Assembly: GCA_041623895.1 (NCBI GenBank)
Contig: JBFJVZ010000010.1
Location: 1-43,073, forward strand
DNA: 43,073 bases
Source of the DNA: JBFJVZ01 sp041623895
GTDB lineage: Bacteria > Planctomycetota > Planctomycetia > Pirellulales > Pirellulaceae
Direction of reading: 5' to 3'
Positions 17,468 to 26,500 of the stretch are shown piece by piece (the stretch's first letter is position 1; each line of letters begins with the position of its first letter). The notes beneath the pieces were generated by a model. The model ran no database searches and had not been told where the DNA came from. It saw nothing but the letters and a program-made list of their open reading frames with translations. Both the position numbers and the translations under genes were made by a program.

Positions 17468-17826
17468 CTCAGGCAAGTCAGTCAATGTTGGTACGCCGGC
17501 GATTGTTACAGCCGCCCCGCGGACCGCCGCCAGGCGGTCAGCGCAGACTTCGTCCCTGTGGGTGGCATGCAACGTAATACTTGCACCAGCCACCTCCTAA
17601 GGAGGGGTACATAAACTAGTTGGACCACACATCAATGCAATTCAAAACTCGCGAGAAACGTACTCGTCGTCTCGTGAATCTTGGAGCGGGTCTTCACACC
17701 GCAAAATTCCTGAATTCAGATTCGCTGCTGAGTACCTGGCAGCCATCAGCGTTGTCTTCATCGCCATTCTCGATTCCCCCCGCAACCCCTACTAAACGAC
17801 GCTGGTAACCAGCTTGGATATGTCTT
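17468..17826 (-). other. 359-bp intergenic region upstream of the dehydratase gene
   Basis: No convincing gene is seen. The part near the dehydratase start has a perfect 7-bp stem hairpin (17522-17539) and a CCTCC-TTA-GGAGG palindrome around 17592-17604. The part next to the wzc stop shows neither a clear terminator with a T-tract nor a promoter I would defend. Confidence 0.5.
17522..17539. promoter_or_regulatory. Perfect hairpin in the leader of the dehydratase gene
   Basis: GACCGCC and GGCGGTC flank a four-base loop, 55-72 bases before the chosen ATG at 17467. It has no T-tract, so a rho-independent terminator is unlikely. It could be a leader structure that affects translation or RNA stability, or chance in GC-rich DNA. 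Confidence 0.35.
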
Positions 17827-20067
17827 TCATTGCTCGAAGTTTCGGGCGTAGCCGTAGCTGCCATATGTCTGCATGTAGCTACGCGTTGGCACACCATTGA
17901 ACACTGCGCCAAGGGGACGTGCGCCGGCTTTCAGCAACCGTTGATGAGCGGTCTTGACTTGGACTTCACGACTGACGTTACGGCGCGTCGATAGCACGAC
18001 ACCGTCGGCGACTTTACCAAGCAGTAAAGCCTCCGAGGCGGAAAGAATGGGTGGTGTGTCGATGACGATGTAACGGTATTGCTCGCGGAGCTCCTTCAAC
18101 ATTTGTTCCAACGTCTCATAGCCCATCAATTTGTGCGGGCTTCGCTTCAGCCTGCCTGCCGGCAAGATATGAACTTGATCGCTCCATGAGGTAATAATCG
18201 CCTCCTCCAGCGACGCCTTGCCTTCCAATACCGATGTAAACCCCAGATCATTTGCAACGCCGAAGATGTGGTGCACATCCGGGGCGCGAAGGTCACCGTC
18301 AATCAACAGCACCGGACCTCCGGTGGAACTGCCCAAACTGACAGCAAGTTGCGACGAGATGCTGGACTTGCCTTCGCCATGAACCGCACTGGTCACCGCA
18401 ATTACCCTGACGTCTCGATATTGATCCGGCAAAATCAGGCCTACGCGCAAACTATCAATGCTCTCCTCAAACAAATTCATTGCCCGGCTACCGCCGGGGG
18501 TAATGGTGTGCAGCCGCATCGGCAACTTCGCAATTTCGCCAACAACCGGCAGCGCGGATTGCTGTGCTAATTGATCAGCATCAGCAATCCGCCTGACCGA
18601 AAGTTCCCACAACAACGCAAGCCCAAACGGAATGCAGCCGCTGACAAGAATGATGGCTGCCAAATTTCGTAGCGGTATCGTTTCCATTGGCCCCAACGGC
18701 GGCTCGGCTCGCTGCAACAAGGAAACCCGCCCCGGGGCACGCGATTCGGTCTGTAACGCCATCGAACGTTCAGCGATCAAGTGAAAAACTTTCTCTTCCC
18801 GCAGTAATTCGTTGCGGGCGAATTCCAATTCCAGCAATTTGTCGCCGGACTTGCTGGTCTCTGCAAGCTGTTCGTTGTAACGCTCGACCAACCACGCTTC
18901 CTCAACTTTCTTCGCTTCCAGTTGCGATTCGAGTTGATCGAGCATGTCTTGGTTCTCAAGTTCAGCCATCATCTCAAGTTGTTCCTTGATCATGGGCCTG
19001 GCGCGACTTGCCGCATTTTGAAGATTTCGCTCGTAAGAAGCGACTTCTCGTTCAATCCGACGATAGCCAGGATCGTCCCGACCGGCCGCCGATGCGCTTT
19101 CAATCCGATGAAGCATTTCTTTCTTGGCCGCAATCAAGCTCCGCAAATTTTGCAACTCGTGGGTCTCGCTCAGGGCAATTTCAACTTGTGCTTCGGGAAC
19201 CGGCGCCGCTGTGTTTTCCAGCGCCTGCTCGCGGGCCGTGATTTCCATTTCAATCATCCTGCGGTCAAACTCGGCTTTCACCATCATCTCGCCAAGTTTG
19301 TCCAGTGGCGCAAGTGCATATTTGCGGTTCGCCAGCGGCATTCCCGTGATCGGATTGTGACCAGCAACTTCCTGACCCAACTCACGCATCTTTTCGCGAA
19401 GTTTCGTGATTAACTTGCCGCGAGTTTCTTTCTCCTGGGCAAGTAGTTCCAGGACGTGCTTGGTCTTTTCTTCCTGATCTCGTGTTCGTACCGCAAAGTA
19501 TTCGTCAAGTATCGAGTTGGCCAGCAGCGCAGAATTATCAGGATCCGGGCCATCGAAGTGGACGTAGTACAACTCACTGTTGCCGACCTGCGATACACGT
19601 ACACAACTGGATAGCCAGCTTACCGGCCGCTCTTGACTTGCAACCTCGGGCAGTTCGGTGATCTGGTTCGAGGCCAGCACCTGTTCCATCACCAGCGGAC
19701 TACGCAACAACTCTATCTGCGTCTCGGTAAATTCCTCTGGATCGGCGGCTCGTTCCTCGTCGGACGAGTAGGCGATGTAAGGCGTGTAGCTGGCAATTTT
19801 TAAGACCGCCGTCGATCGATACACCGGCGTGAAATTCACCATCAAGATCGCCGCAGAAATGAGTGCCAATACACACGCTGTCGGCAATGCGACGTACCAC
19901 CACTGTGACAACACGCGCATCAGGAACCGCGGAGAAATGAACTGCTCATCCTCGCTGACGGTTGATTGCCAACCCGCCGCAGGAATTGTTTCCAACTCGT
20001 ACGGTCGAATGGTTTTCGTCTCTAACTCATCCGGCAAAGAAACCGAAACGATTTGGTTTTGGTCCAA
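17827..20067 (-). CDS. wzc: Wzc-like polysaccharide co-polymerase with C-terminal bacterial tyrosine kinase
   Basis: This protein of about 746 residues has a first membrane segment (VALPTACVLALISAAILMV), a long periplasmic Wzz domain with coiled-coil-rich helices, a second membrane segment (LAAIILVSGCIPFGLALLW), and a BY-kinase domain. The kinase has Walker A VTSAVHGEGKSS, Walker A' LLIDGDLRAPD and Walker B YIVIDTPPILS. The tail RSYMQTYGSYGY is the tyrosine cluster expected for autophosphorylation. It would control chain length and export. No ATG lies before residue 50. A TTG at 20067 preceded by GGAG at eight bases is chosen, with a TTG at 20091 as alternative. A sigma70-like promoter lies about 240 bp upstream. 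Wzc is more typical of Wzy-dependent systems than of Wzm/Wzt export. Confidence 0.9.
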   Translation of the reverse strand: MDQNQIVSVSLPDELETKTIRPYELETIPAAGWQSTVSEDEQFISPRFLMRVLSQWWYVALPTACVLALISAAILMVNFTPVYRSTAVLKIASYTPYIAYSSDEERAADPEEFTETQIELLRSPLVMEQVLASNQITELPEVASQERPVSWLSSCVRVSQVGNSELYYVHFDGPDPDNSALLANSILDEYFAVRTRDQEEKTKHVLELLAQEKETRGKLITKLREKMRELGQEVAGHNPITGMPLANRKYALAPLDKLGEMMVKAEFDRRMIEMEITAREQALENTAAPVPEAQVEIALSETHELQNLRSLIAAKKEMLHRIESASAAGRDDPGYRRIEREVASYERNLQNAASRARPMIKEQLEMMAELENQDMLDQLESQLEAKKVEEAWLVERYNEQLAETSKSGDKLLELEFARNELLREEKVFHLIAERSMALQTESRAPGRVSLLQRAEPPLGPMETIPLRNLAAIILVSGCIPFGLALLWELSVRRIADADQLAQQSALPVVGEIAKLPMRLHTITPGGSRAMNLFEESIDSLRVGLILPDQYRDVRVIAVTSAVHGEGKSSISSQLAVSLGSSTGGPVLLIDGDLRAPDVHHIFGVANDLGFTSVLEGKASLEEAIITSWSDQVHILPAGRLKRSPHKLMGYETLEQMLKELREQYRYIVIDTPPILSASEALLLGKVADGVVLSTRRNVSREVQVKTAHQRLLKAGARPLGAVFNGVPTRSYMQTYGSYGYARNFEQ

Positions 20068-20518
20068 CGGGAAGACTCCACACAGTTGCAATTAGTTGAG
20101 ATACGCAAGGGAATGTCGGAAACTCGAGTCAGAGAGGAGCAACTCGTGCGCCGACTTCATCGAAATCGTTAATGGAACGTCACCCTGTTGACATCCGTCA
20201 CTGCTCAACTCGCTGACGCGTGACTAACTGCGTCCCGTAGCGTCGGGGCGCCGAGCGAGCTCTAAATTCGGTCTCATCTATCCCGTTATCCCTCGGCGAT
20301 AAATCGCATCCTATCCCCCCCATTGTCCGTGTCAAGTTAGGTAGCTGATTTCCCGCCCCGGGTGGTGACAATTGTTCACATCTCCCGGTTGCCAGGATTG
20401 AATACAGATGTCCATGTGACGATCCAATGAAGCGATTGCCGCAGCGCACTGCCAATTCCAACAACTGAGTTCATTTGCTGGACCCACGTTCACATTGTTG
20501 CCAACTAAGGGGTTCCTT
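20068..20518 (-). other. 451-bp region between the PhyH gene and wzc: promoter and long leader
   Basis: No coding frame here looks real. It contains a sigma70-like promoter at 20308-20335 facing wzc and a leader of about 240 nt. The leader includes the palindromic stretch GCGATTTATCGC (20296-20307, just downstream of the -10). No riboswitch class was recognised. Confidence 0.5.
20308..20335 (-). promoter_or_regulatory. Candidate sigma70-like promoter for wzc
   Basis: On the minus strand a perfect -35 TTGACA (20330-20335) is followed after 16 bases by TAGGAT (20308-20313), a 4 of 6 match to TATAAT. It points toward wzc and is the best promoter-like pair in the intergenic DNA I read. Confidence 0.5.
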
Positions 20519-21334
20519 TTACTCAGTATCGCTTGCGGTCGATTTGACTCCAGGTTCAATCTCGCGGTCCTTTTTCAAGTATCCGTAAAAGTTGTCGTAG
20601 TAAATATCGTAGACGTCACCAAATCTGGCCGCGGCATAAGACAGGAACAGCGTTCGTCGTTTTCGGTCGCTTTGGTTAGGGCCACTGAAGTGTGGGGCCA
20701 GTGACGAAAACAAGACAACGTCACCGGGATCCAGCTCCGTCATCACCGGCTCAATATCAGCGAGCAGTTCTGGGGCGACCAAGCCAGCAGACGGATTAAA
20801 AATGTCACTCGGCTTTTCCGGCGGCCGCAAATGTTTCTCGTGAAGTCCGGGATAAACCTCCAGCGCGCCGTTGGCGGCGTTCGCGCCGTCAATCGCGACC
20901 AGCGCGGACAACAAGAATTGCGGTGGCACCGGCAATTCCTGCCAATTTGTATAGTCTTGATGAACGCCGTAGCCATAGGCTCCCGGCGGCTTCATGATCG
21001 CCTTGTCCTTGAACAACAAAGCCGCTTCGCCAAGCACATTCTCAACAGCCGCCAACAATCGCGGGTCAACGGTCAGCCGCCGCAGTGTCGGTGACAGATC
21101 GATGATTGGATCCAAGCGATCCAACACCTTGTTCGTCAGTAAGGAGCGCCGCGACGCCGAGCGGAGGCTGTCCTCACGCAGAATATTCGGGTCGTTAAAC
21201 AAACGATCGAATTCCGCTCCAGCCACGTCCATGTCCTGCGGCGTGAACAAGCCGCGGATCACGACGAATCCTTGCCGCCAATACTGATCCCTCAATTGAT
21301 CATTAACGCCTTTATGCAAAGTACTGCTCATCAT
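20519..21334 (-). CDS. Phytanoyl-CoA dioxygenase (PhyH) family Fe(II)/2-oxoglutarate oxygenase
   Basis: This 271-residue protein has the double-stranded beta-helix oxygenase signature. The facial-triad motif H-x-D is in YGVHQDYTNW and the distal histidine in SLAPHFSGPNQSD. The arginine expected to bind 2-oxoglutarate is probably in RKRRTLFLSY. N-terminal DQYWRQGFVVIRGLFTPQD is typical of the family. PhyH proteins hydroxylate or otherwise oxidise small molecules or carrier-bound substrates; the substrate here is unknown. The ATG at 21334 overlaps the GNAT stop as ATGA. It is the third gene of a coupled ATP-grasp/GNAT/PhyH operon, so it likely oxidises the product of those two or its precursor (inference). 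Confidence 0.88.
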   Translation of the reverse strand: MMSSTLHKGVNDQLRDQYWRQGFVVIRGLFTPQDMDVAGAEFDRLFNDPNILREDSLRSASRRSLLTNKVLDRLDPIIDLSPTLRRLTVDPRLLAAVENVLGEAALLFKDKAIMKPPGAYGYGVHQDYTNWQELPVPPQFLLSALVAIDGANAANGALEVYPGLHEKHLRPPEKPSDIFNPSAGLVAPELLADIEPVMTELDPGDVVLFSSLAPHFSGPNQSDRKRRTLFLSYAAARFGDVYDIYYDNFYGYLKKDREIEPGVKSTASDTE

Positions 21335-22134
21335 TCGCCAATCATTCGAGACCATTCTTGTTGACAGTTGATTTCCCTCAATCCTGCGCGCTTGTAAAGG
21401 CGGCTTCCCGGCCCACCATCGACACCGTAAACACCCAGCCGGCGATTCTGCTGTTGGCTGGCCAACCGCCGCATGAGCTGAACCGCAGCAACACCCAAAC
21501 CCAGGCGGCGAAAACGAGGCGTGATCACGATGTTCTTCAGTCGCAAGAGACCATCATGAGCAATCGCGCCCACGGTTCCGCAAACCTCGCCGTCCCGTTG
21601 GACCAAGAAACTTCGCATCTGTCCCGTCGCACACTTGCGCTGCTCCAGTTCGACCCATAGGTCGGCCTGGTTGGTGTAGCCATCGGGCCCATGCATTGCT
21701 TCGTTGTGAATCGCTTGCTTGAACTGCCAGTCGGCATCGCTCAGGACTTCGCTCAAGGCAAGCCCCTGAGGTACATGCGAGTCTCCCGAAGGGGCAAGAA
21801 AACCGATTTCATTACGCTGTTGATATCCACGTTCGCGAAACGCCTGCCGCAAACCGTCCGGACAGTGTTCCAGATAGATGCGGACCAGCGGCACGTCTCG
21901 ATCGGCAACTTTGACTTCAATCTCGTCAAGCCAAGCAGCCAAGTTGCTCGGCATGCTCTCAACGCGGTGGATAACGCAGCTGGCGGCAAGCCTGGTCAGA
22001 CCCGGCATCCAGGCAAGCAAGCCGTGGGACAATGGCTCGGTCTCCGCACCCATTTCGAAGTAGCGGCGATCGGACTCGAGCAAAGCAACCGAGCAAATAC
22101 GATCGCTCTCAGTCATCGCTAACAGCCTAATCAT
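21331..22134 (-). CDS. GNAT-family N-acyltransferase
   Basis: This 267-residue protein's second half carries the GNAT core: SFLVQRDGEVCGTVGAIAHDG, LLRLKNIVITPRFRRLGLGVAAV (the acyl-CoA pyrophosphate loop R-x-x-G-x-G; quoted region is 22132-21400 side, not exact), and a closing YKRAGL. The first half resembles a degenerate GNAT domain, as in tandem-GNAT proteins, but I cannot confirm this by eye. It is coupled by ATGA overlaps on both sides, to the ATP-grasp gene before it and to the PhyH gene after it. The acceptor amine is unknown; an amino acid or amino sugar made or ligated by the ATP-grasp partner is possible. Confidence 0.8.
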   Translation of the reverse strand: MIRLLAMTESDRICSVALLESDRRYFEMGAETEPLSHGLLAWMPGLTRLAASCVIHRVESMPSNLAAWLDEIEVKVADRDVPLVRIYLEHCPDGLRQAFRERGYQQRNEIGFLAPSGDSHVPQGLALSEVLSDADWQFKQAIHNEAMHGPDGYTNQADLWVELEQRKCATGQMRSFLVQRDGEVCGTVGAIAHDGLLRLKNIVITPRFRRLGLGVAAVQLMRRLASQQQNRRLGVYGVDGGPGSRLYKRAGLREINCQQEWSRMIGE

Positions 22135-23234
22135 ATGCCTGGCCCCAACAAATCACCAAAAAACATTGCTGCGGTATCGTGAACTTTCGGCATACGCTGG
22201 GCTAGTTTTCGCCTTCGCCCCAATACATCAATGGGCCATCGATGCAACGAATAAAATGGATTTGCCTCCCACAACACGATCTGACCATCGGCCTTCGTTG
22301 AATAGTCGATCGCGCACAGCTCCACACCCAAGACCCGCGCCGCTCGTATCAGAACGTCGGGATGCTCCGGATCTTCGCCCCAGTACTTAAAATCTTCTTC
22401 AAAGTGACTGCGGTAACGCGCGTTGCGAATCATCCGAGTCACCGGATTGATGCTGCGGTAATGCCCGAACGTCGACGACACGCAACCAACAATTGGCTGC
22501 TGGCCAAAGAACACGTGGTTGTTGCAAACGTGATCACCAAAAATCATCGCCCGCTTTTTGTGGTAATGCGTTGCGTACGGTGAATCCGGATCGACCGACT
22601 CCCATCCCTTTCTGGTATCAACGATCGGTGAAACCACGCCTCGCGCAGGAATCTGGTCAGGCGGCACCCGCAATAACTGCTCCAATGTTTCGCACACACA
22701 GGTGCGCTGCTGAGCATGCAGCCGGTCAGCTTTAATTACGAAGGGGCCATCCATCTGACGTGCCGCTTCATGCAATTGAGGTATCGTTGTGAAGCCCGTG
22801 CAAGGCGGAGTCGGAATTCCTGCAGCACACCAAAGTTGTGACTGCCTGCTCTTGATCGTGTTGGATAGCGCCTCGGGCGGATTGACTAGACGAGCCCCGA
22901 TTTCTCGCGCCCGCGAAGCCAACGACATGGCATCCTCGAAACAATCGGGATGCAACTCACGCAACGGATCTTGCAACACGAATATGACCGCGCGAACGCC
23001 ATCCAAGGCAGGAAGCGGGCTGCCGGTTTCCCAGTAGGAAAAACAGCGGCCCAAGTTCGGAAACCGCCCCGCGATGTCATCAAACATCGGTTGGTACCGC
23101 GGAGGACGAAAGCCCCGCAATCGAATACGGGGACCACGACCAATGCCATGTCGCACAATCAATAGGTGCGAGTGTTCACTGGTACGGACGTCCACGTCGT
23201 GCGGCTTCGCTAGTTTCGAGGCATGTGTCAGCAT
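22131..23234 (-). CDS. ATP-grasp-like ligase of unknown substrate
   Basis: This protein of 367 residues has features of the ATP-grasp fold: a pre-domain with VIFVLQDPLRELHPD, the segment RQSQLWCAAGIPTPPC (typical of the start of the ATP-grasp domain), the ATP-binding strand GPFVIKADRLHA, and a closing metal-site strand IVLWEANPFYS with the Asn expected to bind Mg. Such enzymes join a carboxylate to an amine or thiol through an acyl phosphate. An unusual central segment (YATHYHKKRAMIFGDHVCNN) is histidine-rich. The ATG at 23234 is chosen; the frame extends to a TTG at 23294. It heads the three-gene operon. No closer family could be named from sequence alone. Confidence 0.65.
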   Translation of the reverse strand: MLTHASKLAKPHDVDVRTSEHSHLLIVRHGIGRGPRIRLRGFRPPRYQPMFDDIAGRFPNLGRCFSYWETGSPLPALDGVRAVIFVLQDPLRELHPDCFEDAMSLASRAREIGARLVNPPEALSNTIKSRQSQLWCAAGIPTPPCTGFTTIPQLHEAARQMDGPFVIKADRLHAQQRTCVCETLEQLLRVPPDQIPARGVVSPIVDTRKGWESVDPDSPYATHYHKKRAMIFGDHVCNNHVFFGQQPIVGCVSSTFGHYRSINPVTRMIRNARYRSHFEEDFKYWGEDPEHPDVLIRAARVLGVELCAIDYSTKADGQIVLWEANPFYSLHRWPIDVLGRRRKLAQRMPKVHDTAAMFFGDLLGPGI

Positions 23235-23556
23235 CGGCCCCAAAGAGTCCTGCTTGAATTTGAGGATAGTGAGTGTCCCCCCCTGGTCGAACAAATATAG
23301 TCCAGCAGGCGCAATCTTCCCAATTTATCGCGATGAAGTTACTGCGAAAAAAGATCTGACCAACTCCTGCGTTCCTCGCCAAGCCCCCTGGATGGCTTCA
23401 AGTCCGTGGCCTTAAACGGTTTAGATCACATTCTGGGGCAGTCCGGCAGCGGAATTCGGGAGATCGCAAGCTCCCCGCAGCCTGAAGTTGGAAAAGCCTG
23501 TAGGCCACCACCGACTCACAGCAAGCGTGTTGGACCCCAAAAGGTGGCTCTCTCGA
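23235..23556. other. 322-bp gap between the giant gene and the ATP-grasp operon
   Basis: It must hold the 3' end signals of the giant gene and the promoter of the ATP-grasp operon, but I see no clear rho-independent terminator and no strong -35/-10 pair. Short frames here have no recognisable protein features. Confidence 0.4.
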
Positions 23557-26500
23557 TCAAAGTGTGCTGTGGCGATGCAAACACAGCATCTGGATCTTGT
23601 CGCTAAGTTCTTTAAGAAACCCTTCGTCATCAAACACACCGGCGGAGCTGCGATTCGCTGTCGAAGTGGGCTCCAACATCGACTTTGTCCGTAACGTCGT
23701 CGCCCCTACCTGAAGACCTGGGACCGCGCGATTCTGAACCCCGATTTCATCGATCCAATCTGCATCGCTGATCTTGCGCTGGGGCTCGACACCGTTTTGC
23801 CGAACCGTGGATCCCGCAAAGCTGACTGCTTGAGGGTCGTTCGGCAATGTCATTTGATAATTCGCCAATTCCAGGACATCCCCGGGGGTAAGTGCTCGGT
23901 CATAAATCCGCACCTCGTCCAGCGACCCTTGGAAGAACGCCGAGGAACCCCGCATGTCTGCGCCCACATAGACTTTGATTGGAATCAGCGGTCGCGGTAC
24001 GCCGGCTTTGCTGCCGTCTATTGTTCCGTCGATATAAATTTTGGTGGTCCCGTCATCTTCGCGCACACCAACCACGTGGTGCCAGTCACCATCATTGATG
24101 AATTGTGATGAAACAACGATTGGTCCATAGGCAAGACCTCCAACGGTCCAAAACCGGACGCGTCCCGATGCGACGTGCAGTTGGTACTCGCCATTGAATT
24201 CGGTGGCACTTCGTTGCTGGATGATGACCTGATTGTAGATGGAACTGGTTCTCACCCAAGCCGCGACCGTAAAGCCTCCGGTACCAACAATGGAAGGTCC
24301 CAGCCCGGCATCAACATGATCGCCTAAACCATCAAACTGCAGACCACCATTGATGATGCCAGAAGACCAAACCGGGTTTCCTCTCACAACACCGTGGTGG
24401 CCGTTGCCGGAAAGATCCTCGGCAACGGTACCGGCACCATCATCGAGTGCCCAATGAGCAAGCAGTCCTTCGATGAGCACGCTTGACTCATCTGCACCTT
24501 CGATGGTGACGACCACGATAGCGGAGTCCGTTCCGCCGTGACCGTCACTGCTGGTGTACAGGAACGTGTCAGTGGCAGTGTCACCCGCGGCCAGGTGCTC
24601 GAATTGGCCAGCTGGATCGTATCTGAGCGTTCCATCCGGCTGAACGGTCACGTTACCGAGCGTGGCGTTATCGTCAATGCTTTGGATGCTAAGCACGTCG
24701 GTCAGATCGAGATCCTGATCGTTAGCTAAGACAGCAATTGTTATCGGCGTATCTTCGTTGGTCGTCAGGTCGTCGTCATAGGCTATGGGAGCATCATTTT
24801 CACCCTGCACGGTGACAGTCACCGTGCCGATGTCGGACCCGCCCAGCCCGTCATCGACTGTGTAAGTGAAGGTGTCGGTGGCTGTTTCTCCCACTGCCAG
24901 AGACTCAAATTGACCGCTGGGATCGTAAGTCAATGTCTCGTCTTGGTTTTCCTGCACGCTGCCGACGGTACCGGACAAGCCCAGTGCACTGATCGTCAGA
25001 CCGAACAGCGAACCTCCATCAAGGTCGTTGTCCAGAACATCAACGATCACACTTCCAGATTCAAGTGTTTCAGCGTTATCGTTAACGGCCGCCAGTTCGA
25101 TGCCAACGCCGGCAATCGAAACGGTAACACTGGTGCTGGCCGTACCACCGTTGCCGTCACTGACCGTGTAAGTAAACGTATCAATCGCAGTCTCGCCCTG
25201 AACCAGGTCGTCAAACTGACCATCAGGATTGTAGGTAATGGTGTGGTCCGGATTGAGAATAATGCTGCCGACTGCTGCCGCATCATCGACTGTCAAGATT
25301 GTTAAGATATCGTTGGCGTCAACGTCGGAATCATTAGTCAGAACAGCGATCGAGATCTGCGTTTCTTCGTTTGTGTTGGCTGCGTCAGCGCGCGCAATGG
25401 GCGTATCATTTAGCCCCTGGATGGTGATGCTTACAACGCCCGAATCGGCACCGCCGTTGCCGTCACCAACCGTGTAGCCCAGCGTATCCGTCGCTGATTC
25501 GTTTTTCCCTAATGACTCAAAGGCACCGTTCGGATCGTATTGGAGGGTCCCGTCAGGATTCTGGCTGACAAGGCCAAGCGTTCCTGCCAGTTGGACGGCA
25601 TCGATGCGCAAAATATCCGTGTCGTCGACATCGGCGTCATTTGGCAAGACCGCGATTGTGATCTGGGTCGCTTCGTCCGTGCTGGCGTTATCATCGTCGG
25701 CAACGGGGGCATCATTCACGCCAGTGATGCTGATCGACACGGTTGCGGTGTCGGTGAGCGTTCCATCAGTGACGGTATAAGTGAATGTGTCGAGTAATAC
25801 TTCACCGTCAGCGAGCGATTCAAACTGGCCAGCCGAAGCATATTGGAACGAACCGTCGGTACCGCCTGTTACCAAGATGCCGGCAGAACTGAACGTGTCA
25901 CGTTCGCTGACCGCCAGTCCCAGCCCCACGTCATTGCTCAGCACTCCCGGCACGGGAACGGAAAGCGAACTGTCCTCGTCGGTGCCGTACGAATCATCAA
26001 TCCCGATTCCGGAATCAACCTCCGGCCGATACAGGAACAGAGCCTCGACTTCCTGCGGGTCAAGGGACCGATCATAAATGCGCACATCGTCCAATGTCCC
26101 GTCAAAGAACCGGGACGATCCGCGCATGTCAGCTCCCACATACACGTTGATCGGTACCAACGGTCTGGGGGCACCCGCTTTGCTGCCGTCCAGTACGCCG
26201 TCGACGTAGATCTTCATCGTTCCGTTATCTTCACGGACACCGACAAGATGATGCCAATCTCCATCATTAACCGGTTGCGTTGAAGCTGCGGAGGGTCCAA
26301 GAGCCAATCCGCCAAACGTCCAGAATCCAACCTGGCCAAACGCGTTGAGGTGAAACATGTATTCGCCATTGAACTCGCGAATGCTTCGCTGCTGGACGAT
26401 CACTTGATACTGAGTCGCAGTGGAGCGGACCCAAGCAGCAACCGTGAAACCACCGGTGCCCACGATGGCAGGGCCAAGGCCGGCGTCGATATTGTCGCCC

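Noticed and set aside
17468..17593. N-terminal extension of the dehydratase from a GTG at 17593
   Set aside because: The segment has no family resemblance, and the GGAGG directly abuts the GTG, so the start at 17467 is preferred.
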